Source: DATEDA01 sp963744255 (GTDB taxonomy: Bacteria > Pseudomonadota > Gammaproteobacteria > Burkholderiales > SG8-39). From it: a stretch of 64,000 nt of DNA. The translations under genes and the position numbers were made by a program. Under the pieces are notes generated by a model. The model was not told where the DNA came from. It saw nothing but the letters and a program-made list of their open reading frames with translations, and searched no databases. Of this stretch, positions 7,865-17,195 are shown in pieces. The stretch's first letter is position 1, and each line of letters starts with the position of its first letter. The stretch lies in assembly GCA_963744255.1 (NCBI GenBank), contig CAVUSZ010000017.1, forward strand, positions 1 to 64,000, read 5' to 3'.

Positions 7865-8620
7865 ATGCTGGACGACGAGTTCGACTATCTGCTGCGCCTG
7901 GGCGACAACGCACTGATCCTGGGCCAGCGTCTGACCGAGTGGTGCGGGAAGGGACCGGCGCTTGAGGAGGACATGGCGCTCGCCAACGTGGCGCTCGACC
8001 TCATCGGACAGGCGCGCCTCTGGCTCTCCTACGCAGGGGAGGTCGAGGGCGCCGGGCGCGGCGAGGACGAGCTTGCGTTCCTGCGCGACGCGCACGACTT
8101 CCGCAACCTCCTGCTGGTCGAGCAGCCAAACGGGACCTACGCGGACACGCTGGTCCGCCAGTTCTTCTTCGATACCTGGCACTACCACCTGCTCCAGCAG
8201 CTGACCCGATCCGCCGACGCGCAGATCGCGGCAATCGCGGAGAAGGCGATCAAGGAGGTCTCCTATCACCTTCGCCGCAGTGGCGATCTGATCGTCCGCA
8301 TCGGCGACGGGACGACCCAGAGCCACGCGAAAACCCAGGCCGCCGTCGACACGCTCTGGATGTACACCGGAGAGATGTTCGATCGCGACGACGTGGCCGA
8401 CGTGTTGGCGGCCCAGGGAGTGGTCGGCAATCCGGCAGACCTTCGCGCACCCTGGCTCGCGCACGTGCGCGCGATCCTCTCCGAGGCGACGCTGACGACA
8501 CCGCCCGCCGATGCGTGGATGCAAAAGGGCGGGCAACGCGGCAGGCATACCGAGAACCTCGGTTACGTCCTCGCGGAGATGCAGTTCCTGCAGCGCGCCT
8601 ACCCCGGTGCGCAGTGGTGA
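7865..8620 (+). CDS. paaC: Phenylacetyl-CoA epoxidase structural subunit PaaC
   Basis: This 251-residue ferritin-like protein is the non-catalytic partner of PaaA. Recognisable parts are 'YLLRLGDNALILGQRLTEWC' near the start, 'DLIGQARLWLSYAGEVEGAG', 'FDTWHYHLLQQL' and 'AIKEVSYHLRRSGDLIVRIG'. It starts 19 nt after paaB. Its TGA (8618-8620) overlaps the GTG start of paaD, which suggests coupled translation. Confidence 0.95.
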   Translation: MLDDEFDYLLRLGDNALILGQRLTEWCGKGPALEEDMALANVALDLIGQARLWLSYAGEVEGAGRGEDELAFLRDAHDFRNLLLVEQPNGTYADTLVRQFFFDTWHYHLLQQLTRSADAQIAAIAEKAIKEVSYHLRRSGDLIVRIGDGTTQSHAKTQAAVDTLWMYTGEMFDRDDVADVLAAQGVVGNPADLRAPWLAHVRAILSEATLTTPPADAWMQKGGQRGRHTENLGYVLAEMQFLQRAYPGAQW

Positions 8621-9147
8621 CGGCCATGCAGGGACATATCGCCCCGACGACCGCGCAGGTGTGGGAATGGCTTGCCGCCGTTCCCGATCCCGAGATCCCG
8701 GTCTTGTCGGTCGTGGATCTCGGGATCGTGCGCGACGTCTCCTGGGTCGACGAAACGGTCGGGCCTGCATGCGTGGTCACGATCACCCCGACTTACTCGG
8801 GCTGCCCGGCAACCGCCGCCATCGCCGAGTCGATCAAAGAAGCGCTACGCGCCCGAGGCGTGCCTCGTGTTCTGCTGAAGACGCGAATCTCGCCTCCATG
8901 GACGACGGACTGGTTGAGCGACAGTGCCAAGGGCAAGCTCGCGGCATACGGCATCGCACCGCCTGCGCAGCAGGTCATTGACATCAGCGGCATCCGCCAC
9001 CGGTCGCTGCCGGCTCCGCGGATCGATTGCCCTCGATGCGGGTCGAAGCGGGTGCGTCTCACCAGCCAGTTCGGCTCGACGCCTTGCAAGGCGCTGTACC
9101 GCTGTGACGACTGCCTCGAGCCGTTCGACTACTTCAAATGTCACTGA
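8617..9147 (+). CDS. paaD: Phenylacetate degradation protein PaaD (Fe-S assembly of the epoxidase)
   Basis: PaaD combines an N-terminal MIP18/DUF59 domain ('AAVPDPEIPVLSVVDLGIVR', 'TYSGCPATAAI') with a C-terminal zinc-ribbon-like pair of Cys motifs ('CPRCGSKRVRLTS' and 'YRCDDCLEPFDYFKCH'). It is required for epoxidase activity, probably in iron-sulfur maturation of PaaE. The start could be GTG 8617 (GTGA overlap with paaC) or ATG 8626; the coupled GTG is used here. About 176 residues, normal for the family. Confidence 0.93.
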   Translation: MTAMQGHIAPTTAQVWEWLAAVPDPEIPVLSVVDLGIVRDVSWVDETVGPACVVTITPTYSGCPATAAIAESIKEALRARGVPRVLLKTRISPPWTTDWLSDSAKGKLAAYGIAPPAQQVIDISGIRHRSLPAPRIDCPRCGSKRVRLTSQFGSTPCKALYRCDDCLEPFDYFKCH

Positions 9148-9191
9148 TGGCGCTTGCCTGAGCGCGCGACATCCCCCGGAGCACATCGTCA

Positions 9192-10268
9192 ATGAGCAAG
9201 TTCTATCCGTTGAGCGTGGCGCAGGTGAAGCAGGAGACACGCGACACGATTGCCGTCGTGTTCGTCGTCCCGCCGTCGCTGACCAAGACCTTCGAGTTCA
9301 CGCAAGGCCAACACCTGACATTGCGTACGGGCATCAACGGCGAGGACGTTCGCCGCTCGTACTCGATCTGCTCGGCAGTGCAGGACCGCCAACTGCGCAT
9401 CGCCATCAAGCGGACTCCCGGCGGTGTCTTCTCGACCTGGGCGAACGACACGCTGAAGCCGGGCCATTCGATCGACGTGATGCCGCCGATGGGGCACTTC
9501 AACACGCCGCTGTCGCCGGAGAACCGCAAGCGCTATCTCGGATTCGCGGCCGGCAGCGGTATCACGCCGATGCTGTCGATCATCAAGAGCACGCTGCTCA
9601 CTGAGCCGAAGAGCGAGTTCACGCTCTTCTACGGCAACCGGGCCTCGTCGACGGTGATCTTCAAGGAGGAGCTGACGGAGCTCAAGGACACGTTCCTGCG
9701 CCGGCTCAACATCGTCTACATCATGAGTCGGGAGCAGCAGGATATCGAGCTCTTCAACGGCCGCATCACGCGCGAGAAGTGCGACCAGCTGTTCAAGCAC
9801 TGGGTTTCGCTGACGGACGTCGACGTGGCGTTTGTTTGCGGGCCGGAAGGGATGATGCGCGAGGTGTCCGAGGCGCTGCAGGCGCACGGCATGCCGAAGG
9901 CGAACATCAAAGTGGAGCTGTTCGCCGCGAGCATTCCAAAGCACCACCACGTTCCTCAGGCGCGCCCCGCGGCCGGCCGGCAGCAATGCGAAGTGACGCT
10001 GATCGTCGATGGCAGCCACGCGAGCTTCACGATGGAGAAGGACAAGGAGTCGCTCCTCGACGCCGGTCTCAAGCACGGGATCGACATGCGCTACTCCTGC
10101 AAGGGTGGCGTCTGCTCGACCTGTCGCGCGAAAGTCATCGAAGGCAAGGTCGACATGGACGTGAACTTCGCGCTGGAAGACTACGAGATCGCGCGCGGGT
10201 TCGTGCTCACGTGCCAGAGCTATCCCGTCACCGATCGGGTCGTCGTGGACTTCGATCAGGACACCTGA
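9192..10268 (+). CDS. paaE: Phenylacetyl-CoA epoxidase reductase subunit PaaE
   Basis: This 358-residue ferredoxin-NADP reductase-like protein passes electrons from NADPH to the PaaA diiron centre. The FAD-binding 'RRSYSICS' motif is near residue 55, the NAD(P) region 'GFAAGSGITPMLSIIKS' near 118 and 'FVCGPEGMM' near 215. A C-terminal plant-type [2Fe-2S] domain has Cys ligands in 'CKGGVCSTCRAKVIEG' and 'LTCQSYP'. It follows paaD after 44 nt and completes the epoxidase gene set. Confidence 0.95.
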   Translation: MSKFYPLSVAQVKQETRDTIAVVFVVPPSLTKTFEFTQGQHLTLRTGINGEDVRRSYSICSAVQDRQLRIAIKRTPGGVFSTWANDTLKPGHSIDVMPPMGHFNTPLSPENRKRYLGFAAGSGITPMLSIIKSTLLTEPKSEFTLFYGNRASSTVIFKEELTELKDTFLRRLNIVYIMSREQQDIELFNGRITREKCDQLFKHWVSLTDVDVAFVCGPEGMMREVSEALQAHGMPKANIKVELFAASIPKHHHVPQARPAAGRQQCEVTLIVDGSHASFTMEKDKESLLDAGLKHGIDMRYSCKGGVCSTCRAKVIEGKVDMDVNFALEDYEIARGFVLTCQSYPVTDRVVVDFDQDT

Positions 10269-10325
10269 AACGGCTCGCTGCGACTGCTCAACGCCAATAC
10301 CCGATTCGATTCGAAGGAGACGATC

Positions 10326-11990
10326 GTGCCCCACCCCCTCTTCATGCGTCATCAGCCCCTGCTCGAGCAGGCTGTGCAAGCGATCCGCACGCGCGGCTAC
10401 TGGAGTCCGTTCCCCGAAATGCCCAGTCCCAAAGCGTATGGCGAATCCGCCAGCGAGGCAGGGCGCACGGCGTTCGAGGCGCGGTTGGGCAAGCCGTTTG
10501 CGCTGACCCAGGCTGCAACGACGGGGCAGACAGGCAAGGAGGTCTCTCCTTACGGGATGGCATTGGGCACTACCTACCCCAAGTCCGACCTCGATCAACT
10601 CTTCACCGCGATCAAGGCCGCCTCGACGGCCTGGCGCAAGGCCGAGCCCGAAACCTGGGTCGGCGTGTCGATCGAAATCCTGCAGCGACTGAACAAGCGC
10701 AGTTTCGAAATCGCGCATGCGGTCATGCACACCACGGGCCAGGCCTTCATGATGGCCTTCCAGGCGGGTGGACCACACGCGCAGGACCGCGGTCTGGAGG
10801 CCGTGGCCTACGCCTGGGACGAGATGAGCCGCATCCCGAAGACGGCGCGCTGGGAAAAGCCCCAGGGCAAGAACGAGCCCTTGAGAATGGCGAAGCGCTA
10901 CACGGTCGTGCCGCGTGGCGTCGGCCTGGTGATCGGCTGCTGCACGTTTCCCACGTGGAACGGTTATCCGGGGCTTTTCGCGAGCCTCGCCACGGGAAAT
11001 GCAGTCGTGGTGAAGCCTCATCCCGGCGCGATCCTGCCCCTCGCCATCACCGTCGAGGTCGCGCGAGAGGTGTTGGCCGAGGCGGGTTTCGATCCGAACG
11101 TCGTCACGCTCGTCGCGAACGATCCGTCCGAACGCATGGCTTCAACACTTGCGTTGCGTCCCGAGGTGCGCCTGATCGACTTTACCGGCAGTAGCGGCAA
11201 CGGCACCTGGTTAGAGCAGAACGCGCGTCAGGCGCACGTATTCACCGAGAAGGCCGGCGTCAACCAGATCATCATCGACTCGACGGATGATCTGAAGGGG
11301 ATGGCGCGCAACATCGGTTTCTCGCTCGCCCTGTTCTCCGGGCAGATGTGCACCGCCCCGCAGAATATCTATGTGCCGAAGGACGGCATCCCGACGCGGG
11401 ACGGGCACGTGAGCTTTGATCAGGTGGCCGCCGCCATCGGCGAGAGCATCACCAAGCTTACCGCCGACCCCGCCAAGGCCGTCGAAGTGTTGGGTGCCAT
11501 TCAGAACGACGCAATCGTCGAGAGGATCAACGCCTCGCGCGCTCTCGGGGAGATCATCGTCGACAGCAAAGCCCTCGAGCACCCGCAGTTCCCCAACGCG
11601 CGCGTGCGCACCCCGCTGCTGCTGAAGGTCACCGCCGCCGATGAGGGGAAGATCATGCAGGAGTTGTTCGGCCCGATCGCGTTCGTCGTCGCCACCGAGG
11701 ACACGACGCACAGCATCGCGCTGGCGCAGAAGGCGGCCACGGAGCACGGAGCACTCACGCTGTCGGCCTATGCGACAAGCGAGGCCGTAGCGGACCGGGT
11801 CCGCGACGCAGCGGAAGAGGCGGGTGTCGCGCTCTCGCTAAACCTGACCGGCGGTGTGTTCGTCAACCAGTCCGCCGCATTCAGCGACTTCCACGCCACC
11901 GGCGCGAATCCTGCCGCGAACGCGTCGCTCTCCGACGCGGCCTTTGTCGCCAACCGCTTCCGCGTGGTCCAAAGCCGCGCTCATGCGTGA
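10326..11990 (+). CDS. paaN: Phenylacetate degradation aldehyde dehydrogenase PaaN
   Basis: This 554-residue aldehyde dehydrogenase-fold protein is of the PaaN type. Betaproteobacteria carry it in paa operons in place of the bifunctional PaaZ, and there is no C-terminal hotdog hydratase domain. The catalytic Cys is in 'FSGQMCTAPQNIYVP' and the general-base Glu in 'VFTEKAGVNQ'. 'IGCCTFPTWNGYPGLFASLA' forms part of the nucleotide-binding region. It should act on the ring-opened semialdehyde after oxepin-CoA hydrolysis. A good AAGGAG lies upstream of the GTG at 10326. Its TGA overlaps an alternative ATG (11983) of the next gene. Confidence 0.9.
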   Translation: MPHPLFMRHQPLLEQAVQAIRTRGYWSPFPEMPSPKAYGESASEAGRTAFEARLGKPFALTQAATTGQTGKEVSPYGMALGTTYPKSDLDQLFTAIKAASTAWRKAEPETWVGVSIEILQRLNKRSFEIAHAVMHTTGQAFMMAFQAGGPHAQDRGLEAVAYAWDEMSRIPKTARWEKPQGKNEPLRMAKRYTVVPRGVGLVIGCCTFPTWNGYPGLFASLATGNAVVVKPHPGAILPLAITVEVAREVLAEAGFDPNVVTLVANDPSERMASTLALRPEVRLIDFTGSSGNGTWLEQNARQAHVFTEKAGVNQIIIDSTDDLKGMARNIGFSLALFSGQMCTAPQNIYVPKDGIPTRDGHVSFDQVAAAIGESITKLTADPAKAVEVLGAIQNDAIVERINASRALGEIIVDSKALEHPQFPNARVRTPLLLKVTAADEGKIMQELFGPIAFVVATEDTTHSIALAQKAATEHGALTLSAYATSEAVADRVRDAAEEAGVALSLNLTGGVFVNQSAAFSDFHATGANPAANASLSDAAFVANRFRVVQSRAHA

Positions 11991-12021
11991 ACGCGGGCCA
12001 GAAGCGACGACGGAGTCCGCG

Positions 12022-12813
12022 ATGAGCTACGAGAACATCCTATTCGACGTCCAGGACGGGGTTGCACGCCTCACGCTGAATCGGCCGGAGAAGCTCAATA
12101 GCTTTACCGTGGCGATGCATGGCGAGGTGCGCGATGCGCTCGAGCGGGTCAAGGCCGACGCCGCGATTCGCGTCCTGTTGCTGACCGGCGCCGGTCGGGG
12201 CTTCTGCGCCGGGCAGGACCTCGCCGACCGGACGGTGGCGCCAGGTAGTGCACGGGTGGATCTCGGCGAATCAGTCGAGAAGCATTACGGGCCCCTCGTC
12301 CTTACCTTGCGCAGCCTTCCGATCCCCGTGATCTGTGCGGTAAATGGGGTGGCGGCCGGGGCGGGCGCGAACCTCACGCTCGCCTGCGACATCGTGATCG
12401 CCGCAAGGTCGGCGAGCTTCGTCGAGGTGTTCTGCAAGCTCGGCCTCATCCCGGACACCGGCGGCACCTATTTCCTTCCCCGGCTCGTTGGCACTGCGCG
12501 CGCAATTGGGCTGGCCTTGCTGGGCGACAGGCTGAGCGCCGAGCAAGCCGCACATTGGGGCCTGATCTGGAAGTGCGTCAACGACGACGAGCTCACGGCG
12601 GAAGCAGATGCCTTGGCTCGCCATTTCGCCTCGGCACCGACGAGAGGACTCGCGCGAACGAAGCAGGCGATCTACGCGAGCCCTGCGAATACGCTCGAAA
12701 CGCAACTTCGCCTCGAGCGGGATTTCATGCGCGAGTTGGGCGGCAGCGAAGACTACCGGGAAGGGGTCGCGGCATTCATGGAGAAGCGTACGCCGCGCTT
12801 CAAGGGTCTCTAG
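12022..12813 (+). CDS. paaG: Enoyl-CoA hydratase/isomerase PaaG
   Basis: This 263-residue crotonase-family protein matches PaaG, which isomerises the phenylacetyl-CoA epoxide to oxepin-CoA. Visible motifs are 'RVLLLTGAGRGFCAGQDL' (oxyanion-hole Gly region), 'VNGVAAGAGANLTLACDIVI' and 'FCKLGLIPDTGGTYFLPRLV'. ATG 12022 (MSYENILFDV) fits the usual PaaG N-terminus; an in-frame ATG at 11983 overlaps the paaN stop. It is followed 3 nt later by paaH. Confidence 0.9.
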   Translation: MSYENILFDVQDGVARLTLNRPEKLNSFTVAMHGEVRDALERVKADAAIRVLLLTGAGRGFCAGQDLADRTVAPGSARVDLGESVEKHYGPLVLTLRSLPIPVICAVNGVAAGAGANLTLACDIVIAARSASFVEVFCKLGLIPDTGGTYFLPRLVGTARAIGLALLGDRLSAEQAAHWGLIWKCVNDDELTAEADALARHFASAPTRGLARTKQAIYASPANTLETQLRLERDFMRELGGSEDYREGVAAFMEKRTPRFKGL

Positions 12814-12816
12814 GTC

Positions 12817-14349
12817 ATGAACGCCGCCCTCGACTCGTCCTGCCTCGTCGCCGTCATCGGTGGCGGTGCCATGGGTTCCGGCATCGCGCAGATTGCCGCG
12901 GCCGCCGGCCATCCGGTGAAGGTCTTTGACGCGAAGCCGGGCACCGCGGCAAAAGCGATCGACGACATCCTGAGAGCGTTCCGAAAGCTCGCCGAGAAAG
13001 GCCGCATGAGCGCAAGCGCGGCGGAGTCGGCGGGACGCCGTCTGAGCGAGGCGTCTGGCCTTGGCGATCTCGCCGACGCAGCCCTCGTCGTCGAGGCCAT
13101 TGTCGAGAACCTGGACGTCAAGCGCGCGCTCTTTCGGGATCTGGAAGGGATCGTCGGTGCGGACTGCATCCTTGCGACCAACACGTCGTCGATATCGATC
13201 ACGGCCATCGGGGCCGCCTTGCGCCTGCCGCAGCGGCTCCTCGGGATGCATTTCTTCAACCCGGCGCCACTGATGGCCCTCGTCGAAGTGGTGAGTGGCT
13301 TGGCAACCGATGTGCGGGTCGCAGAGACGATCCACGCGACGGCCCTGGCTTGGGGAAAGAGCCCGGTATACACGCGATCGACACCTGGGTTCATCGTCAA
13401 CCGCGTCGCTCGACCGTATTACGCCGAGAGCCTGCGCCTTCTCGCCGAGCAGGCGGCTGACCCCGCCACGATCGATGCCGTGATGCGGGAAGCGGGCGGG
13501 TTTCGCATGGGGCCGTTTGAGCTGATGGATCTCATCGGCCACGACGTCAACTTTGCGGTCACCCGGTCCGTCTTCGATGCGTATTTCAACGATCCTCGCT
13601 TCACACCGTCGCTGATCCAGCAGGAGCTGGTGAACGCGGGATTCCTCGGGCGCAAGGCGGGCCGAGGTTTCTATGCGCACGGCGAGGGGGCGAGCGCACC
13701 CACGCCGCAGAGCGAGACTCACGTGCCGCGCGCCGGGCTGGTCCGGGTCTCGTCGGCGGGTCCGGCCGCCGCCGCGATCGCAGCCCGGCTCGACGCGGCG
13801 GGGATTCCGGTCAACAAGGCGCGGGAGGCGCACCAGGACGGGCGCATGCTCGAGATCGACGGCGCTGCGGTGTATCTCACCGACGGGCGCAGCGCCACGC
13901 AGCGCGCCCACGAGCACGGACATCGGAACACGGTGGTCGTCGATCTCGCCCTGGACTACGCCAAGGCGACTCGGGTTGCCCTTGCGCGCGCGGACCAGTG
14001 CAGCGAGGACGCCTATGCCGTCACGGTCGGAACGTTTCGGGCGGCCGGTTTCGAGGTCTCTCGATTGGACGATGTTCCCGGGTTGGCGGTGATGCGAACG
14101 GTCGCGATGCTGGCAAACGAGGCGGCCGACGCCGTCAACCAGGGCGTCTGCGACGCGCAGGCCGCGGATGTGGCGATGCAGAAGGGCGTCAACTATCCGC
14201 GCGGGCCGCTGGCCTGGGCTGACGCCATTGGCCTCGAGCATGTCCTGACGGTGCTCGACAACCTCGCAGCCGTCTATGGCGAGGATCGCTACCGGGCCTC
14301 CCATCTCATCCGGCGAAAGGTCTGGAGCGGCGCAAAGTTCCATGGATGA
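12817..14349 (+). CDS. paaH: 3-hydroxyadipyl-CoA dehydrogenase PaaH
   Basis: This 510-residue 3-hydroxyacyl-CoA dehydrogenase has the Rossmann motif 'VIGGGAMGSGIAQIAAAAG' at the N-terminus and 'GMHFFNPAPLMALVEVV' around residue 150. A second C-terminal helical domain follows the linker, as in PaaH. It oxidises 3-hydroxyadipyl-CoA to 3-oxoadipyl-CoA with NAD+. It is separated from paaG by only 3 nt. No crotonase domain is fused, which distinguishes it from FadB. Confidence 0.92.
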   Translation: MNAALDSSCLVAVIGGGAMGSGIAQIAAAAGHPVKVFDAKPGTAAKAIDDILRAFRKLAEKGRMSASAAESAGRRLSEASGLGDLADAALVVEAIVENLDVKRALFRDLEGIVGADCILATNTSSISITAIGAALRLPQRLLGMHFFNPAPLMALVEVVSGLATDVRVAETIHATALAWGKSPVYTRSTPGFIVNRVARPYYAESLRLLAEQAADPATIDAVMREAGGFRMGPFELMDLIGHDVNFAVTRSVFDAYFNDPRFTPSLIQQELVNAGFLGRKAGRGFYAHGEGASAPTPQSETHVPRAGLVRVSSAGPAAAAIAARLDAAGIPVNKAREAHQDGRMLEIDGAAVYLTDGRSATQRAHEHGHRNTVVVDLALDYAKATRVALARADQCSEDAYAVTVGTFRAAGFEVSRLDDVPGLAVMRTVAMLANEAADAVNQGVCDAQAADVAMQKGVNYPRGPLAWADAIGLEHVLTVLDNLAAVYGEDRYRASHLIRRKVWSGAKFHG

Positions 14350-14441
14350 CCTGATCGGTCCGAGCATGAAAGTCCGATCGCCCGACCCAACAGTTTGATG
14401 CCGCACGCGCGGCCCCCCATTGCACGATTAAGGAGAGCGAG

Positions 14442-15791
14442 ATGCCCAAGCGGTACCCCGAACACGATGATCTCGAGCCCATCGAGCGCGCCGGCAGAGA
14501 CGAGCTGCAGGCGCTCCAGCTAGCGCGACTCAAGTGGTCGCTCAAGCACGCGTACGACAACGTCCCGCACCATCGGTCGTCGTTTGACGCGGCCGGCGTG
14601 CACCCCGACGACCTGAAGGAGCTCAAGGATCTCGCGAAGTTTCCGTTCACGGGCAAGAAGGAGCTGCGCGACAACTACCCCTTCGGTCTATTTGCGGTGC
14701 CGCGCGAGAAGGTCGTCCGCATCCATGCTTCAAGCGGCACGACGGGAAAGCCGACCGTGGTCGGGTATACCGCGAAGGACATCGACAACTGGGCCGACGT
14801 CGTCGCTCGATCGATCCGTGCAGCGGGTGGACGGGCCGGCGACATCGTACATATCTCGTACGGCTACGGCCTCTTCACAGGCGGTCTGGGAGCGCACTAC
14901 GGGGCGGAGAGACTCGGCTGCACGGTGATTCCGATGTCGGGTGGACAGACTGAGAAGCAAGTGCAGCTGATCCAGGATTTCAAGCCCGACATCATCATGG
15001 TGACCCCGTCCTACATGCTGAACCTCATCGAGGAGTTCCTGCGCCAGGGGCTCGATGCGGCCGAGTCGTCGCTGAAGGTCGGCATCTTCGGCGCGGAGCC
15101 TTGGACGGATGCCATGCGGGGGGAGATCGAAGCGCGCGGCGGCATGGACGCGGTCGACATCTACGGACTGTCGGAAGTGATGGGACCGGGCGTCGCGAGC
15201 GAGTGCATCGAAAGCAAGGACGGCCCGGTGATCTGGGAGGACCACTTCTACCCGGAAATCATCGACCCGGAGACAGGTGAGGTCCTGCCCGACGGCGAAG
15301 AGGGCGAGCTCGTCTTCACCTCACTCACCAAGGAAGCGCTGCCGGTTGTCCGCTACCGGACGCGCGACCTCACGCGTCTGCTGCCGCCGACTTCTCGGTC
15401 GATGCGGCGGATCGGCAAGATTACCGGCCGGTCAGACGACATGCTGATCATCCGCGGCGTGAACGTGTTCCCGACGCAGATCGAGGAGCTGATCCTCAAG
15501 CAACCAAAGCTCGCGCCCGTGTACCAGCTCGTCGTGACGCGCGATGGACACCTCGACAAGCTCGACGTCGTCGTCGAGGCCCGGCCAGAGATCTCTGCGA
15601 CGTTGTCTCAGCGTGACTCGGAAGGTCTCGCCAAGGAGCTCCAGCACACCATCAAGGCGTACGTCGGTGTCAGCACCAAAGTGCAGGTCTTGCCGGCAAA
15701 CAGCGTGGAACGAAGCGCCGCGGGCAAGGCGAAGCGCGTCATCGACAAGCGGCCAAAGGTGACGCACGAGATGCCGCGGGGCGCCATCTAG
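14442..15791 (+). CDS. paaK: Phenylacetate-CoA ligase PaaK
   Basis: This 449-residue AMP-forming ligase activates phenylacetate with ATP and CoA, the entry step of the pathway. It carries the PaaK-type nucleotide loop 'HASSGTTGKPTVVGYT' near residue 90, 'YGLSEVMGPGVASEC' near 240 and a C-terminal lid domain starting around 'TGRSDDMLIIRGVNVFPTQ'. AAGGAGAG precedes ATG 14442 at a good distance. It lies 92 nt after paaH on the same strand. Confidence 0.95.
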   Translation: MPKRYPEHDDLEPIERAGRDELQALQLARLKWSLKHAYDNVPHHRSSFDAAGVHPDDLKELKDLAKFPFTGKKELRDNYPFGLFAVPREKVVRIHASSGTTGKPTVVGYTAKDIDNWADVVARSIRAAGGRAGDIVHISYGYGLFTGGLGAHYGAERLGCTVIPMSGGQTEKQVQLIQDFKPDIIMVTPSYMLNLIEEFLRQGLDAAESSLKVGIFGAEPWTDAMRGEIEARGGMDAVDIYGLSEVMGPGVASECIESKDGPVIWEDHFYPEIIDPETGEVLPDGEEGELVFTSLTKEALPVVRYRTRDLTRLLPPTSRSMRRIGKITGRSDDMLIIRGVNVFPTQIEELILKQPKLAPVYQLVVTRDGHLDKLDVVVEARPEISATLSQRDSEGLAKELQHTIKAYVGVSTKVQVLPANSVERSAAGKAKRVIDKRPKVTHEMPRGAI

Positions 15792-15846
15792 CGAGCGTGG
15801 CAATTCCTTTTCCACTGACTGCAACTTTTCCGAGCGGGTGCCGAAG

Positions 15847-17058
15847 ATGAACGAAGCCTTTATCTGTGACGCCATTCGCACGCCCTTTGGCCGCTACGGT
15901 GGCGCGCTCGCCGGCGTTCGCGCCGACGATCTCGGGGCCCTCCCGATCAAGGCATTGATGGACCGAAATCCCCGCGTCGATTGGGCGGCCGTCGACGATC
16001 TCTTGTACGGCTGCGCCAATCAGGCGGGTGAGGACAATCGCAACGTCGGCCGTATGGTCGCGCTGCTGGCGGGGTTGCCCATCGATGTGCCCGCGAACAC
16101 GGTTAATCGCCTGTGCGGCTCCAGTCTCGACGCGATTGGCATTGCGGCGCGCAGCATCAAGGCCGCTGAGGCTGCCCTGGTGATCGCCGGCGGCGTCGAA
16201 AGCATGACGCGCGCGCCGTTCGTGCTGGGCAAAGCGGATGCAGCGTTCTCGCGTGCCGCGAAGATCGAGGACACGACGATCGGATGGCGCTTCGTCAACC
16301 CGCTCACGAAGGCGAAGTACGGCATCGATTCGATGCCCGAAACGGCGGAGAACGTGGCCGAGGAGTTCAAGGTTTCCCGCACCGATCAGGACGCACTCGC
16401 GTTGAGGAGCCAGCAGCGCTGGACGAAGGCGAACGCCGCGGGATTCTTCGAGCGGGAGATCGTGGTGGTGACGTTGCCCCAAAAGAAGGGCGACCCAAAA
16501 GTGTTCTCGACGGACGAGCATCCCCGCCCCGAGACCACGATGGAAATACTGGCCAAGCTGAAAGGCGTGGTGAAGCCCGATGGCTCTGTGACAGCAGGCA
16601 ATGCATCGGGGGTCAACGATGGCGCCTGCGCCATTCTCCTCGCCTCGGAAGCGGCCGCGAAGAAGAACGGCCTGACACCGCGCGCGCGAGTGCTCGGAAT
16701 GGCCGCGGCGGGGCTCGCGCCGCGCATCATGGGCTTCGGCCCGTCCCCGGCGGCGAAAAAGGTGCTCGCACTGACGGGATTGAAACTGGAGCAGATGGAT
16801 GTGATCGAGCTGAACGAGGCGTTCGCTGCCCAGGCCCTCGCCGTCACGCGCGACCTCGGCCTTCCCGACGATGCCGCGCACGTCAACCCCAATGGCGGCG
16901 CCATAGCGATCGGCCACCCACTGGGGGCGTCGGGTGCCCGCCTCGTTACGACGGCACTCAATCAGCTGGAACGCGCGGGCGGCCGATATGCACTTTGCAC
17001 GATGTGCATCGGGGTAGGGCAGGGTATTGCATTGCTCATCGAACGAGTTCAGGCATAG
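15847..17058 (+). CDS. paaJ: 3-oxoadipyl-CoA thiolase (PaaJ/PcaF type)
   Basis: This 403-residue thiolase has the acylated Cys in 'NTVNRLCGSSLDAIGIAAR' (near 90), 'NEAFAAQALAV', the catalytic His in 'GGAIAIGHPLGASGAR' and the second Cys in 'CTMCIGVGQG'. In this operon it should cleave 3-oxoadipyl-CoA to succinyl-CoA and acetyl-CoA, closing the pathway. PaaJ and PcaF are nearly indistinguishable by sequence, so the assignment relies on context. The frame could start at GTG 15838; ATG 15847 gives the usual MNEAFICDAIRTPFG beginning. Confidence 0.9.
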   Translation: MNEAFICDAIRTPFGRYGGALAGVRADDLGALPIKALMDRNPRVDWAAVDDLLYGCANQAGEDNRNVGRMVALLAGLPIDVPANTVNRLCGSSLDAIGIAARSIKAAEAALVIAGGVESMTRAPFVLGKADAAFSRAAKIEDTTIGWRFVNPLTKAKYGIDSMPETAENVAEEFKVSRTDQDALALRSQQRWTKANAAGFFEREIVVVTLPQKKGDPKVFSTDEHPRPETTMEILAKLKGVVKPDGSVTAGNASGVNDGACAILLASEAAAKKNGLTPRARVLGMAAAGLAPRIMGFGPSPAAKKVLALTGLKLEQMDVIELNEAFAAQALAVTRDLGLPDDAAHVNPNGGAIAIGHPLGASGARLVTTALNQLERAGGRYALCTMCIGVGQGIALLIERVQA

Positions 17059-17195
17059 GGGTTGCCGCGCTGTGGCGGGCGACTCGCAACTGAAGACACC
17101 ATTCTCGGGTACCTCAACGATTTCGCCAGGCAGTCGATCGATTGGCCCTGGGGCTTGTGGTTTTCGAGACCAATCATTTCCACAAGGAGAACACA

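Noticed and set aside
9189..11021. 610-codon open frame on the minus strand
   Set aside because: Antisense to paaE and paaN, which are clearly coding on the plus strand.
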